A stretch of DNA of 60,220 bases, taken from contig JALSTK010000088.1 of the NCBI GenBank assembly GCA_026983775.1, forward strand, positions 1-60,220. Direction: 5' to 3'. How positions within the stretch are numbered: the stretch's first letter is position 1; every line of letters begins with the position of its first letter. Both the position numbers and the translations under genes were made by a program. The notes under the pieces are model-generated. The model was given only the letters and a program-made list of their open reading frames with translations, searched no databases and was not told where the DNA came from. The stretch comes from Calditrichia bacterium. Lineage in GTDB: Bacteria > Calditrichota > Calditrichia > Calditrichales > Calditrichaceae. Shown here one piece after another: positions 53,389-60,220 of this stretch.

Positions 53389-54669
53389 ATGAATACCCGT
53401 AAACAAATCTTCCTCTTGACCCTATTAGTGTTTTGCTTATCAAGCAATCTTCTCGTTGCTCAGGACGCTGATTGGCAGCTCTCTATTATAACGTTGTTTA
53501 ATAAAGGATTATATCCAAAAGCAATCGATGCATTGAATAGGCGATTGCAAAAGGGGAAAAATGATGTTGAGGTTAAAATTCTTTTGGGACAGGCCTATCA
53601 AAAACTGTCTCAGCACCGGAAAGCAATCAGGTATTTGGAAGATGCTCTAAAACACGCCGAAAATAAAAGGGTGATATTATTAGCCTTGAGCGATTCCTAC
53701 GAAGCACTCGGTTTATTCCCTAAGGCCGTTTCCTGTTTAAAAGCCATTATCCAGGTCCAATCGGAGGATCGTACCGCCTATCTGAGGCTGGGTAAAATTT
53801 ATATGCAACAGAGTGAGTATCAAAAGGGATTTTTGTTGTATAAAAAGCTGATAATATGGGATGCTCAAAATCCGGTATTATATAAAAACCTTGCTATCTG
53901 CGCCGTTAAGAATAATGATGTGCATGAAGGAATACAATATTTCAAAAAGGCGCTGGTTTTAAATCCAATGGATGAAACCATCTATATTCATTTAAGCAAT
54001 TCCTACTCTAAAATCAAGCAATTCGCAGCAGCGGAAGCTCTGTGCATTACCGGGCATAACTTAATGCCCGATAGTAAGCGTATCCTTCATGCTCTTGCCG
54101 AAAGTCGGTTTTCACTCGAAAAATATAGTGAAGCATTCACAGCCTATTCCGAGCTGGTGAATCACGGCGATTCCACCGAAAGCATCTTTAAAAAGTACGG
54201 AGTATGCGCCTATAATATAAATAACTTTCCCGTGGCAATGTATGCCCTTAAAAAGGCAATTGACGATAATGACCCCGATCCGCTGGTATTTTATTATCTC
54301 GGACTTACCTTTAAACATGTCGGTAATTATGAAAAAGCGATCGGGTATTTCAACAAGGCCCTCAAGGAATATATTCCGGATTATGTACGGGACGTCTATA
54401 TCCAACTGGCAGATGCCTACGACCGAAATGAGAAATATCAACAAGCATTAACTATCTATAAACAGGCCAATGCTCTGTATCCTGAATGGTCGCTTCCGCT
54501 ATTTTATATCGCCACCATCTATGATAAATATTATGCCGATCGTCAACCGGCTTTGGAATATTATCAGTTATTTATCGAACATTCGGGAAAGAGAGATGAT
54601 CGTTTTATCCGGTATGCAAAAGAGAGAATCGATAAGATTATAGAAGAATTGCATTTTAAGAAGAAGTGA
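53389..54669 (+). CDS. Exported TPR-repeat protein
   Basis: A 426-residue protein with a signal peptide (IFLLTLLVFCLSSNLLVA). Nearly all of the mature part is tetratricopeptide repeat, about ten units, for example FNKGLYPKAIDALNRRLQKG, LLGQAYQKLSQHRKAIRYLE and YYLGLTFKHVGNYEKAIGYF. There is no catalytic domain. It is followed after three bases by the thioredoxin-fold gene, so the pair is probably an operon. Base composition is AT-richer than the genes around it, suggesting lateral acquisition. TPR arrays bind proteins; the partner is unknown. Confidence 0.85.
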   Translation: MNTRKQIFLLTLLVFCLSSNLLVAQDADWQLSIITLFNKGLYPKAIDALNRRLQKGKNDVEVKILLGQAYQKLSQHRKAIRYLEDALKHAENKRVILLALSDSYEALGLFPKAVSCLKAIIQVQSEDRTAYLRLGKIYMQQSEYQKGFLLYKKLIIWDAQNPVLYKNLAICAVKNNDVHEGIQYFKKALVLNPMDETIYIHLSNSYSKIKQFAAAEALCITGHNLMPDSKRILHALAESRFSLEKYSEAFTAYSELVNHGDSTESIFKKYGVCAYNINNFPVAMYALKKAIDDNDPDPLVFYYLGLTFKHVGNYEKAIGYFNKALKEYIPDYVRDVYIQLADAYDRNEKYQQALTIYKQANALYPEWSLPLFYIATIYDKYYADRQPALEYYQLFIEHSGKRDDRFIRYAKERIDKIIEELHFKKK

Positions 54670-54672
54670 ATC

Positions 54673-55644
54673 GTGAAATATTGTCTTTTTATAATTTTCA
54701 TTTTTGTTGTTTCTGTTTCCGGTCAGAAAGAATCCGCGGCTCAACCGGGCGGTAAATTGCATCGGATTGAAGCTCAAATGCAAACGCATCCCGATAGTCT
54801 CGAATTATATGAAGAATATTGCGAACTTAGTTTAAAAGGGAAAAAAACATTGGATGAACTGTATGCCTTTGATTCCGAATTAAATACGATATTTGCAAAA
54901 ATGAAGGATACGATTCGGGACACAATCGCAATGTATGAAACTCAGATCCGAATATGTTTTAAATACAGCCGGTTTCTGTTTGCTAAAGCGGATACATTAA
55001 TCAAAGCCCTTCATACTACACTCAACAAGGAAGAACTTGTAAAGCTTTATAAGATTAATTTTGCATACTATAAAAAAATAACGGACAAATCTTATCAGTT
55101 ATGCAGAAAACTCACCCATGTTCATACTGATTCTTCTGTCTATTCCTGGTGTCAATCGATTATTCAATATAAAAAGTACCGGACCTTTATGGAAAATTTG
55201 AAGAAAAATCCGGCACCCCTTTTCCATGCGGTTGATATAAACGGGCGAACCGTTTCTCTCGATATGTTCCGGGGACGTTTTGTACTTATTCATTTTTGGA
55301 GTATGTATAGTCAACCCTCTGTGTTGGAATTAAATGATTTGAAAAAAATATCTATTACCTATTCAAAGCAGGATCTGGCCGTAATTAGTATTAACGGTGA
55401 TAAACTGAACAATGCCATTGATGAAAAGATACTTCATAATTTTATCAATGAAATGAATCTGAACTGGCATCATATTGCCGACGGGAATAAGCGCAAAATT
55501 TTTAATCTTTACTTTGTACGAAATTATCCGACTCTCTATCTGATTAACAGAGCGGGATTTATTATCTATAGTGAAAATGAATTGCGGGGAAAGAGGCTTT
55601 TTTCTACTTTCTCAAAACTTGCCATAAGGCAAAGTAAGCATTAG
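54673..55644 (+). CDS. Exported thioredoxin-like (AhpC/TSA-fold) protein lacking CxxC
   Basis: A 323-residue protein starting at GTG, three bases after the TPR gene stop. A signal peptide (CLFIIFIFVVSVSG) leads to about 150 residues of unrecognised helical sequence, then a thioredoxin-fold domain from about residue 180. The usual WCxxC site is replaced by SMYSQPSVLEL: the expected cysteines are Ser213 and Ser216. The cis-Pro motif is kept as NYPTLYLIN near residue 288. The fold is therefore probably intact but without thiol-disulfide activity. This may be a binding or structural partner of the TPR protein. Confidence 0.8.
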   Translation: MKYCLFIIFIFVVSVSGQKESAAQPGGKLHRIEAQMQTHPDSLELYEEYCELSLKGKKTLDELYAFDSELNTIFAKMKDTIRDTIAMYETQIRICFKYSRFLFAKADTLIKALHTTLNKEELVKLYKINFAYYKKITDKSYQLCRKLTHVHTDSSVYSWCQSIIQYKKYRTFMENLKKNPAPLFHAVDINGRTVSLDMFRGRFVLIHFWSMYSQPSVLELNDLKKISITYSKQDLAVISINGDKLNNAIDEKILHNFINEMNLNWHHIADGNKRKIFNLYFVRNYPTLYLINRAGFIIYSENELRGKRLFSTFSKLAIRQSKH

Positions 55645-55663
55645 ATGGAATCAACCGCATTAG

Positions 55664-55813
55664 TCATAAAAATGGATAACCCATACAGATCGACATAGAA
55701 CCAATAAATTTATAGCCATTCCCATAATATTCAGGATTTTTTGTACTCGGTGTTGTTCCGGATAAGGCTTTACCAAAGTCTTCAATATGATATTTTTTCC
55801 ATCCTTCCATCAT
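55664..55813 (-). pseudogene. hsdS: N-terminal fragment of a type I restriction specificity (HsdS) gene
   Basis: Translating the minus strand from ATG 55813 gives 49 codons ending in TGA at 55664-55666. The start reads MEGWKKYHIEDFGKALSGTT followed by PSTKNPEYYGNGYKFIG, the standard opening of an HsdS target-recognition domain (WKxxxLGDxxxxxxGxTPSTKNPEYY). After about residue 39 the resemblance stops and a stop codon follows, so more than 350 residues of a normal HsdS are missing. No hsdM or hsdR is in the window. It is a remnant, 21 bases from the hairpin bordering the GIY-YIG module. Confidence 0.72.
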
Positions 55814-55833
55814 ACACCCAATTTTATTAAACC

Positions 55834-55859
55834 GCTGCCTGAGCGGAGTCGAAGGCAGC
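55834..55859. repeat. Hairpin repeat, left copy
   Basis: A perfect 7-bp stem, GCTGCCT with AGGCAGC, closes the 12-base loop GAGCGGAGTCGA. The loop is shared with the right copy (one A/G difference) whereas the stem is different. Inside the loop CGG and TCG can pair with a G-T wobble where the right copy has a Watson-Crick A-T pair. Confidence 0.85.
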
Positions 55860-55874
55860 GGAGTCGAAGGCAGC
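55845..55874 (+). repeat. Perfect 15-bp tandem duplication
   Basis: The unit GGAGTCGAAGGCAGC occurs twice with no spacer (55845-55859 and 55860-55874). It copies half of the left hairpin: part of the loop plus the 3' arm. It lies 8 bases from the stop codon of the GIY-YIG gene. Confidence 0.95.
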
Positions 55875-55882
55875 GTCTATTT

Positions 55883-56191
55883 TCATTCATTTTCATCCTT
55901 TTTAAAATTTTTATAGTGCGTTTCATTCATACATTCCGCCAATTTATGCAATTCATAAGGCGTCCCGTTTATCAGTGCTTCTTTCTTTTTTCTGCTCCAA
56001 CCCTGTACTTGTTTTTCTCTGTAAAAAGCTTCATCTATTCTGCTATATTCTTCAAAATAAACCAACTTAACAGGCAAACATTTTTTCGTATGGTTCGCTC
56101 CTTTGCCTGCCTGATGTTGAGCAAGCCGTCTTTCCAGGTCTTTAGTACTGCTGGTGTAATAGCTACCGTCGGCACACTCCAATATGTACAT
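55883..56191 (-). CDS. GIY-YIG endonuclease, UPF0213-like
   Basis: A 102-residue protein starting at ATG 56191 (AAAGGA five bases upstream). The GIY-YIG core is visible as MYILECADGSYYTSSTKDLERRL, with the arginine after the second motif and the metal-binding glutamate in AFYREKQVQGW. The conserved Gly of the YIG-equivalent (YTG) is Ser here, which may weaken activity. The C-terminal WSRKKKEALING is typical of the subfamily. Such nucleases introduce single-strand or double-strand breaks. The gene is framed by the hairpin repeats described separately. Confidence 0.9.
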   Translation of the reverse strand: MYILECADGSYYTSSTKDLERRLAQHQAGKGANHTKKCLPVKLVYFEEYSRIDEAFYREKQVQGWSRKKKEALINGTPYELHKLAECMNETHYKNFKKDENE

Positions 56192-56220
56192 ATATCCTTT
56201 TATATTTTCCGACCTAACGA

Positions 56221-56242
56221 GGGCTGAGCGAAGTCGAAGCCC
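56221..56242. repeat. Hairpin repeat, right copy
   Basis: A 5-bp stem, GGGCT with AGCCC, closes the loop GAGCGAAGTCGA. The loop matches the left copy at 11 of 12 positions in the same orientation, but the arms differ in sequence and length. It lies between the GIY-YIG start and the stop of the M16 peptidase gene. Confidence 0.85.
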
Positions 56243-56250
56243 CGTTCATC

Positions 56251-57621
56251 TTAACGAAGACGCTTGCCCCGCGTATCAAAAACCCGCACTTCAAATTCAC
56301 GGCCCAGGTCCTTTTCCACCTGACCGGCATCGGTAGTAACCACGATCAGCATACGATCGGGATCCAGATATTTTGCGGCTACCCGCAAAATATCATCGGC
56401 CGTAATCGCGTTGATCCTATTTCGAAAGGTCTGGTAATAGTCATCCGGCAAACGGGAAAGAACTATATTGGCCAGACCCAGAGCTACCTGTTCCGCGGTT
56501 TCGAAGGCAATGGGAAAAACACCGATCAACTGCCCCCGGGCATTTTCCAGCTCTTCTTCCCGAACCTTTTCCGTCCTGATCTTTCGAATTTCTTGCAACG
56601 TTTCCTGAATAGCCTGCACCGTGTTTTCGGTATGAACCGCAGCGGAAATAAAAAACGGACCGCGACCCGGACGGTAAGAAAAGACCGAATGTGCCCCATA
56701 AGTAAAACCGTGTTTTTCACGCAGATTCATATTGATGCGCGACAGGAAATATCCTCCCAAAATTTCATTGAGTAAAGTAACGGCATAATAGTCCGGATTA
56801 TCCCGTTCAATGCCGAGATGCCCGATACGCAACTCGGCCTGTGCCGAACCCGGTTTGTGCACCAGCGCCACGGAAGTTTTCTGCGGCTGATCAAAAGCAG
56901 CGCTCCCCACTTCCGGTGCGCTACCGGTTTTCCACCGACTAAATCCGGCCTCTACAATATCCCTGGCCTTTTGCTCTGTAATATCACCGACCAGAATCAA
57001 CACGGCATTGCCCGCCCTGAGATAGCGATCGGAATAACGACGAACATCATCGCGTGTAATCTTCTTAAGGGAAGGCTCCGTGCCTTCTATGGGCAGTCCG
57101 TAACGATGATCCCCATAAAGTAAATTCGTAAAACGTTCACTGGCTACTTTACCCGGATTATCCACGGAACGCATGCGTTCCACTAAAATTTCATCCCTGA
57201 CCCGCTCAAACTCATCCTGTGGGAAAGAAGCGTACAGAGCCATATCGGCAAACACCTCCATGGCCCGATCCAGATGACGGGAAATCACATTCATCTCCAG
57301 ATAGAGCGCATTCCAATCGCAGTGACTGGCATAATGAGCGCCCAGGTATTCCAGCTCGGCGGCAATGTCCACACTGGAGCGCTTTGTCGTCCCTTCGGTT
57401 AATAATTCCGCGGTAAGATAGGCCGTGCCCTCTTTACCGGCAGGGTCCAAAAGAGCCGAACCCGGAAAGCACAGGGTGGCATTAACTAGGGGTAGCTGGT
57501 CTTCGCCGGTAACCAAAACTTTTAAACCGTTAGTCGATTCAAAGCGCGTAAATTGCGGGAAATTAAAAGTTCTGGGTGCACCTGCCGGCGGTATCCGACT
57601 GCGGTCTATGTTAGCTGGCAT
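56251..57621 (-). CDS. M16-family peptidase-like protein, non-catalytic partner
   Basis: A 456-residue protein with the M16 fold: KVLVTGEDQLPLVNATLCFPG at the N-terminus and GTAYLTAELLTEGT, where catalytic members have HxxEH. That motif is missing, so this should be the inactive subunit. The C-terminal half has VKKITRDDVRRYSDRYL-like and RINMNLREKHGFTYGAHSVF, which in M16 pairs form the RY substrate-clamp region. It lies 17 bases after the catalytic partner gene. The pair probably forms a heterodimer that degrades peptides in the periplasm or cytoplasm; no signal peptide is visible. Confidence 0.9.
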   Translation of the reverse strand: MPANIDRSRIPPAGAPRTFNFPQFTRFESTNGLKVLVTGEDQLPLVNATLCFPGSALLDPAGKEGTAYLTAELLTEGTTKRSSVDIAAELEYLGAHYASHCDWNALYLEMNVISRHLDRAMEVFADMALYASFPQDEFERVRDEILVERMRSVDNPGKVASERFTNLLYGDHRYGLPIEGTEPSLKKITRDDVRRYSDRYLRAGNAVLILVGDITEQKARDIVEAGFSRWKTGSAPEVGSAAFDQPQKTSVALVHKPGSAQAELRIGHLGIERDNPDYYAVTLLNEILGGYFLSRINMNLREKHGFTYGAHSVFSYRPGRGPFFISAAVHTENTVQAIQETLQEIRKIRTEKVREEELENARGQLIGVFPIAFETAEQVALGLANIVLSRLPDDYYQTFRNRINAITADDILRVAAKYLDPDRMLIVVTTDAGQVEKDLGREFEVRVFDTRGKRLR

Positions 57622-57638
57622 CTTTTTAATAACCTCTG

Positions 57639-58907
57639 TTAGGGTTTGGTAGGTAAAAAAGTAACCACGGCCCGGTTCTTACTTTGCAAGTACTCGGCAG
57701 CTACTTGGCGCACCTCATCTCTACTGATGGCTTTGTAGCGGTCGATTTCCGTGTTAATTAACTGCGGTTTATTAAAATACATATTGTACATATTCAGATA
57801 ATCGGCGCGGGCACTCATGGTCTCCAGCTCCCGTAATTTACGGGATTCAATCTGATTCTTTACGCGCTGCAATTCCTCTTCGGCCATGGGTTCGGAAATC
57901 AAAAGCTCTATTTCTTCCTGCAAAGCCTGCTCCGCTTTTTCCACCGATATACCCGGACGGGGAGTCAACATAAGGATCAGCAGAGAAGTCTCTTTCAAAG
58001 GCAATAAAATAGCCTGGGCATCCTGGGCAATCTGCTGGCGGTGAATAAGGGATTGATAGAGCCGGGCGCTTTTTCCCGAAGATAAAATGTCGGTAATCAG
58101 GTCGGCCGTATACGCCTGTTTCGTACCCAAACCCGGGATATGGTAGCCCATATAAAGACGTGGTAACTGAACATGATCTTTGACAAGGGTCCGTTTTTCA
58201 CCCCGGTTGTAGTCGGCAAACGGTTTGTTAAATGCGGGCAACGGCTCCCCGGGTTCTATTTCGGCAAAGTATTTTTCAATCAGGCCCCGAATGGTTTCCG
58301 GATCAAAATCACCGGCCACTACCAACGAGGCATTATTCGGACAGTAGTAGGTTTTAAAGAATCGGCGCACCTCTTCCATGCTGATCGTTTCCAGATCTTC
58401 CATATAACCGATAACCGGCCAGTGATAGGGATAATCCACGGCATAGGATAAACCCAGCAACTTCTCCAGCCAGAGACCATAGGGCATATTATCCATATGC
58501 TGGCGGCGTTCGTTCTTAACCACTTCCAGTTGGTTATCCAGTTTTTTCTGATCCAGGGCGGGCAAAAACCAACCCATACGGTCCGCTTCCAGCCACAAAC
58601 CCATTTCCAGATAGTGCGACGGCAGGGTTTCAAAATAATTAGTACGATCAAAAAAGGTCGAGCCGTTCAGGGTTCCACCTACGCTCTGGATCAGCTTAAA
58701 ATGCAAATCAGCCGCAATATGAGCACTTCCCTGGAACATCATGTGTTCGAAAAGATGGGCAAAACCGGTCTTGCCCGGTCGTTCGTTTTTGGAACCCACC
58801 CCGTACCAGATATTCACGGCCACAATGGGTATGCGGTGATCTTCATGAACAATAACGCGCAGACCGTTATCTAAGGTAAATTGTGTAAATTGAATATTCA
58901 GAGCCAT
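57639..58907 (-). CDS. M16-family zinc metallopeptidase, catalytic subunit
   Basis: A 422-residue protein. The zinc motif is HLFEH at residues 51-55 (FAHLFEHMMFQGS), with the third ligand Glu near residue 133 in EVVKNERRQHMDN. NGSTFFDRTNYFETLP and the later PGISVEKAEQALQEE are typical. No signal peptide is seen. It is the first gene of an M16 pair on the minus strand, the second being the inactive partner. Peptides shorter than about 70 residues are the usual substrates. Confidence 0.94.
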   Translation of the reverse strand: MALNIQFTQFTLDNGLRVIVHEDHRIPIVAVNIWYGVGSKNERPGKTGFAHLFEHMMFQGSAHIAADLHFKLIQSVGGTLNGSTFFDRTNYFETLPSHYLEMGLWLEADRMGWFLPALDQKKLDNQLEVVKNERRQHMDNMPYGLWLEKLLGLSYAVDYPYHWPVIGYMEDLETISMEEVRRFFKTYYCPNNASLVVAGDFDPETIRGLIEKYFAEIEPGEPLPAFNKPFADYNRGEKRTLVKDHVQLPRLYMGYHIPGLGTKQAYTADLITDILSSGKSARLYQSLIHRQQIAQDAQAILLPLKETSLLILMLTPRPGISVEKAEQALQEEIELLISEPMAEEELQRVKNQIESRKLRELETMSARADYLNMYNMYFNKPQLINTEIDRYKAISRDEVRQVAAEYLQSKNRAVVTFLPTKP

Positions 58908-59057
58908 ACTTCCCTGCTGTCGGTTTAAATGAAGAAGATTTACAACATGAACTTAGTGCTTTTCCCCTACGGCCCCGATCTCTTACTCCGGACGACCGTT
59001 CCTTCTGATCTTAATATAAATCCTGCAAAAAGCAAATGATTTCTTTATCCTTCCAAT

Positions 59058-59089
59058 AAAAAAGGCTGTCGTCCATCACGATGACAGCC
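59058..59089 (-). terminator. Intrinsic terminator after the TlpA-like gene
   Basis: The stem GGCTGTC (59064-59070) pairs with GACAGCC (59083-59089) around a 12-base loop. On the minus strand the 3' arm is followed by six U residues (A-run 59058-59063), and an A-run lies on the 5' side. It is 25 bases after the stop of the TlpA-like gene. Confidence 0.92.
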
Positions 59090-59114
59090 CTTTAATTTTT
59101 TACAAAGAACAGAT

Positions 59115-59708
59115 TTACAGTAAAGAGGTAATAATCTCTTCGAAGGTATCTGCGGGACGAGAGCCGACAATGCGGTAAACCACTTTCCCTTCGCGGTTGA
59201 CGACAAAAGTGGTCGGAATACTCTGTATACCGCCGTACAGATTGGAGACTCCCTTACTATCATAGAGTACAGGATAGTTCATCCCCAGTTTTTTAGCGAA
59301 AGGAGCCACCTTGTCAAATTCCCGGGAGTCCACGGCGATACCGAGTACGATAAAACCGTCTTTGCCATATTTATCAATCAGTTTTATAAAAGAAGGAATT
59401 TCCCGCCGACAGGGAGGACACCAGGTGGCCCAGAAATTGACGAACACCACTTTTCCCCGGTAATCGCTTAATTTGACCGGTTTACTCTGCAGGTCCATCA
59501 GCGTAAAATCCGGAGCCATGGGCATCTGTTGGGTATCGGCCGTAGTATTGGCGGAGGTGGTAGTGGCAGCCGGAGTATTCGTGGGAGTCGGCGCCTTTAC
59601 GGCAACTTCCTTTTTACTGCTGTTGATGAAGGCATAACCCAGAGCCACGACTACAATTGCAATCACGGCTATGGTGAGAATCATTTTGTTGTTGTTCTGA
59701 TTTGCCAT
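59115..59708 (-). CDS. TlpA-like membrane-anchored thioredoxin
   Basis: A 197-residue protein with one N-terminal transmembrane anchor (about residues 9-27), a Thr/Pro/Ala-rich linker (about 38-60) and a thioredoxin domain with the active site FWATWCPPC (Cys97, Cys100). The cis-Pro part is QSIPTTFVVNREG. Such proteins reduce disulfides of periplasmic apocytochromes or other exported proteins, and in some cases receive electrons from CcdA-type proteins, none of which are in the window. It follows the PDO gene by 12 bases, so the two may form a redox operon. Confidence 0.93.
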   Translation of the reverse strand: MANQNNNKMILTIAVIAIVVVALGYAFINSSKKEVAVKAPTPTNTPAATTTSANTTADTQQMPMAPDFTLMDLQSKPVKLSDYRGKVVFVNFWATWCPPCRREIPSFIKLIDKYGKDGFIVLGIAVDSREFDKVAPFAKKLGMNYPVLYDSKGVSNLYGGIQSIPTTFVVNREGKVVYRIVGSRPADTFEEIITSLL

Positions 59709-59720
59709 TTTGAAAATCCT

Positions 59721-60220
59721 TTACTGATACATTTGTTTGTAAGAACCGATTATTTTTTGAATATAGGCATTTTCCGGTAAAGCACCCTCAATCGGGAAAT
59801 CATCACCGACCATTGTACGTGGTACGCCACGAACATTGTAACGCATAGAAAGGTGAGGAAATTCCGTTGCTTCCACCATATCCGCTGTAACATGCTCATT
59901 TTCTATGGCTATTTTATGGGCCAACCGAACCGCCCTCGGACAATAAGGACAGGTCGGTGTTACATAAACCTGCAGGAGCAAAGGCCTGGTAATCTCTTTA
60001 AGCATCTCCTTCGATTCCGGGGACAAACCGGATTCCCCTCTGGAAACGTCCACAATATCTTCCAATACCGAAGAAAATTCATATCCGGATGGAATACCGT
60101 AATAGCGAATTCCATAGTCCCGCTGTCCTTCAATGACCGTAGCAGGTATTTTATCTATTTTATATTTTTCTACCTGTTCCTTATCGTTAACAAAATTATA
60201 GACATCCAGGTTAATTCGAT
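59721..60220 (-). CDS. Protein disulfide oxidoreductase (glutaredoxin-like, thermophile type), N-terminus beyond window
   Basis: The frame is open to the end of the window, so the 5' part is missing; an internal TTG at 60065 is not the real start. The upstream codons read KIPATVIEGQRDYGIRYYGIPSG, the end of a first thioredoxin fold. A second fold has the redox motif CPYC (VTPTCPYCPRAV) and cis-Pro region VRGVPRTMV. Two tandem glutaredoxin-like folds are the mark of PDO proteins, found mainly in thermophilic archaea and bacteria, where they form disulfides in cytoplasmic proteins. The first CxxC lies outside the window. Confidence 0.85.
   Translation of the reverse strand, partial: RINLDVYNFVNDKEQVEKYKIDKIPATVIEGQRDYGIRYYGIPSGYEFSSVLEDIVDVSRGESGLSPESKEMLKEITRPLLLQVYVTPTCPYCPRAVRLAHKIAIENEHVTADMVEATEFPHLSMRYNVRGVPRTMVGDDFPIEGALPENAYIQKIIGSYKQMYQ

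Larger units (their letters stand above)
55834..56242. mobile_element. Compact GIY-YIG nuclease gene bracketed by related hairpin repeats
   Basis: A 409-base module. Its left edge is a hairpin and a tandem duplication (55834-55874). Its right edge is a second hairpin (56221-56242). Both hairpins share the core GAGCG[G/A]AGTCGA in the same orientation. Between them is a GIY-YIG gene on the minus strand, with 8 bases between its stop and the left repeat and 29 bases between its start and the right repeat. The right hairpin ends 8 bases from the stop of the M16 peptidase gene. No target-site duplication is obvious. The resemblance to REP sequences with a dedicated nuclease is an inference. Confidence 0.6.

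Noticed and set aside
55834-55874. CRISPR array
   Set aside because: There are only two tandem units without spacers; the structure fits a hairpin plus duplication.

Overview
The window looks like chromosomal DNA of a Gram-negative, probably thermophilic bacterium of the FCB group, most likely Calditrichota (Caldithrix-like) or a related phylum. This is inferred from protein types, not from rRNA. The signs are a secreted S8 protease ending in a FlgD-like C-terminal domain with an NPFNPTTTI motif, a GWxTD-domain protein, DUF2851, DUF4846 and DUF2780 proteins, several signal-peptide beta-barrel proteins, an inner/outer membrane lipoprotein repertoire, and a thermophile-type glutaredoxin-like protein disulfide oxidoreductase. 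TGA is used as a normal stop codon, so the standard bacterial code applies. I saw no rRNA, tRNA, CRISPR array or transposase.

Layout. 1-2.4 kb (+): the end of a probable family-10 glycosylhydrolase-like protein, a small membrane protein, an omega-amidase and a DUF4846 gene broken by an in-frame TGA. 2.5-7.3 kb (-): a sigma-54-type two-component pair with a coiled-coil protein and a beta-barrel. 7.4-12.4 kb (-): three small lipoproteins, a large beta-barrel, then DUF2780, helix-hairpin-helix and OmpA-like genes. 12.8-19.8 kb (-): a tight housekeeping run (RNase Z-like, comEC, rnhB, aroK, aroB, PhnP-like hydrolase, HAD phosphatase). 19.9-33 kb: TPR lipoprotein, truncated lipoprotein, S8 protease, HD-GYP regulator coupled to glutaryl-CoA dehydrogenase, beta-barrel plus FecR protein, lytic transglycosylase, DUF350 and DUF2851, and an XRE regulator with an operator-like region. 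33-42.4 kb: NlpC/P60, polyprenyl synthase, two divergent PTS EIIA genes, a PII-like protein, a Ser/Thr kinase, hisS, a ClC channel, a SpoU methyltransferase and a CPBP protease. 42.4-52.2 kb: SatD-like and TIGR02265-like genes, AlaX, a cysteine-desulfurase-like enzyme, an oxidoreductase, a GWxTD protein, an NhaC antiporter and a SLOG-fold protein. 52.2-56.25 kb: an AT-richer accessory stretch. 56.25-60.2 kb (-): an M16 peptidase pair, a TlpA thioredoxin and a PDO.

The most unusual part is 55.66-56.24 kb. A small GIY-YIG endonuclease gene is framed closely on both sides by hairpins that share a 12-base core (GAGCG-R-AGTCGA) but have different, internally complementary arms. One side also carries a perfect 15-bp tandem duplication. 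Next to it lies an N-terminal scrap of a type I restriction specificity gene. This resembles a REP/RAYT-type arrangement with a GIY-YIG nuclease in place of the RAYT transposase, and is the best candidate here for an undescribed mobile or repeat-maintenance system. Just upstream, a TPR protein is paired with a thioredoxin-fold protein whose CxxC cysteines are both serine.

Other points of interest are the TGA exactly at a conserved tryptophan position of the DUF4846 protein, the EIIA/EIIA/PII-like/kinase cluster that has no PTS permease, and a layered repeat region upstream of the XRE regulator.
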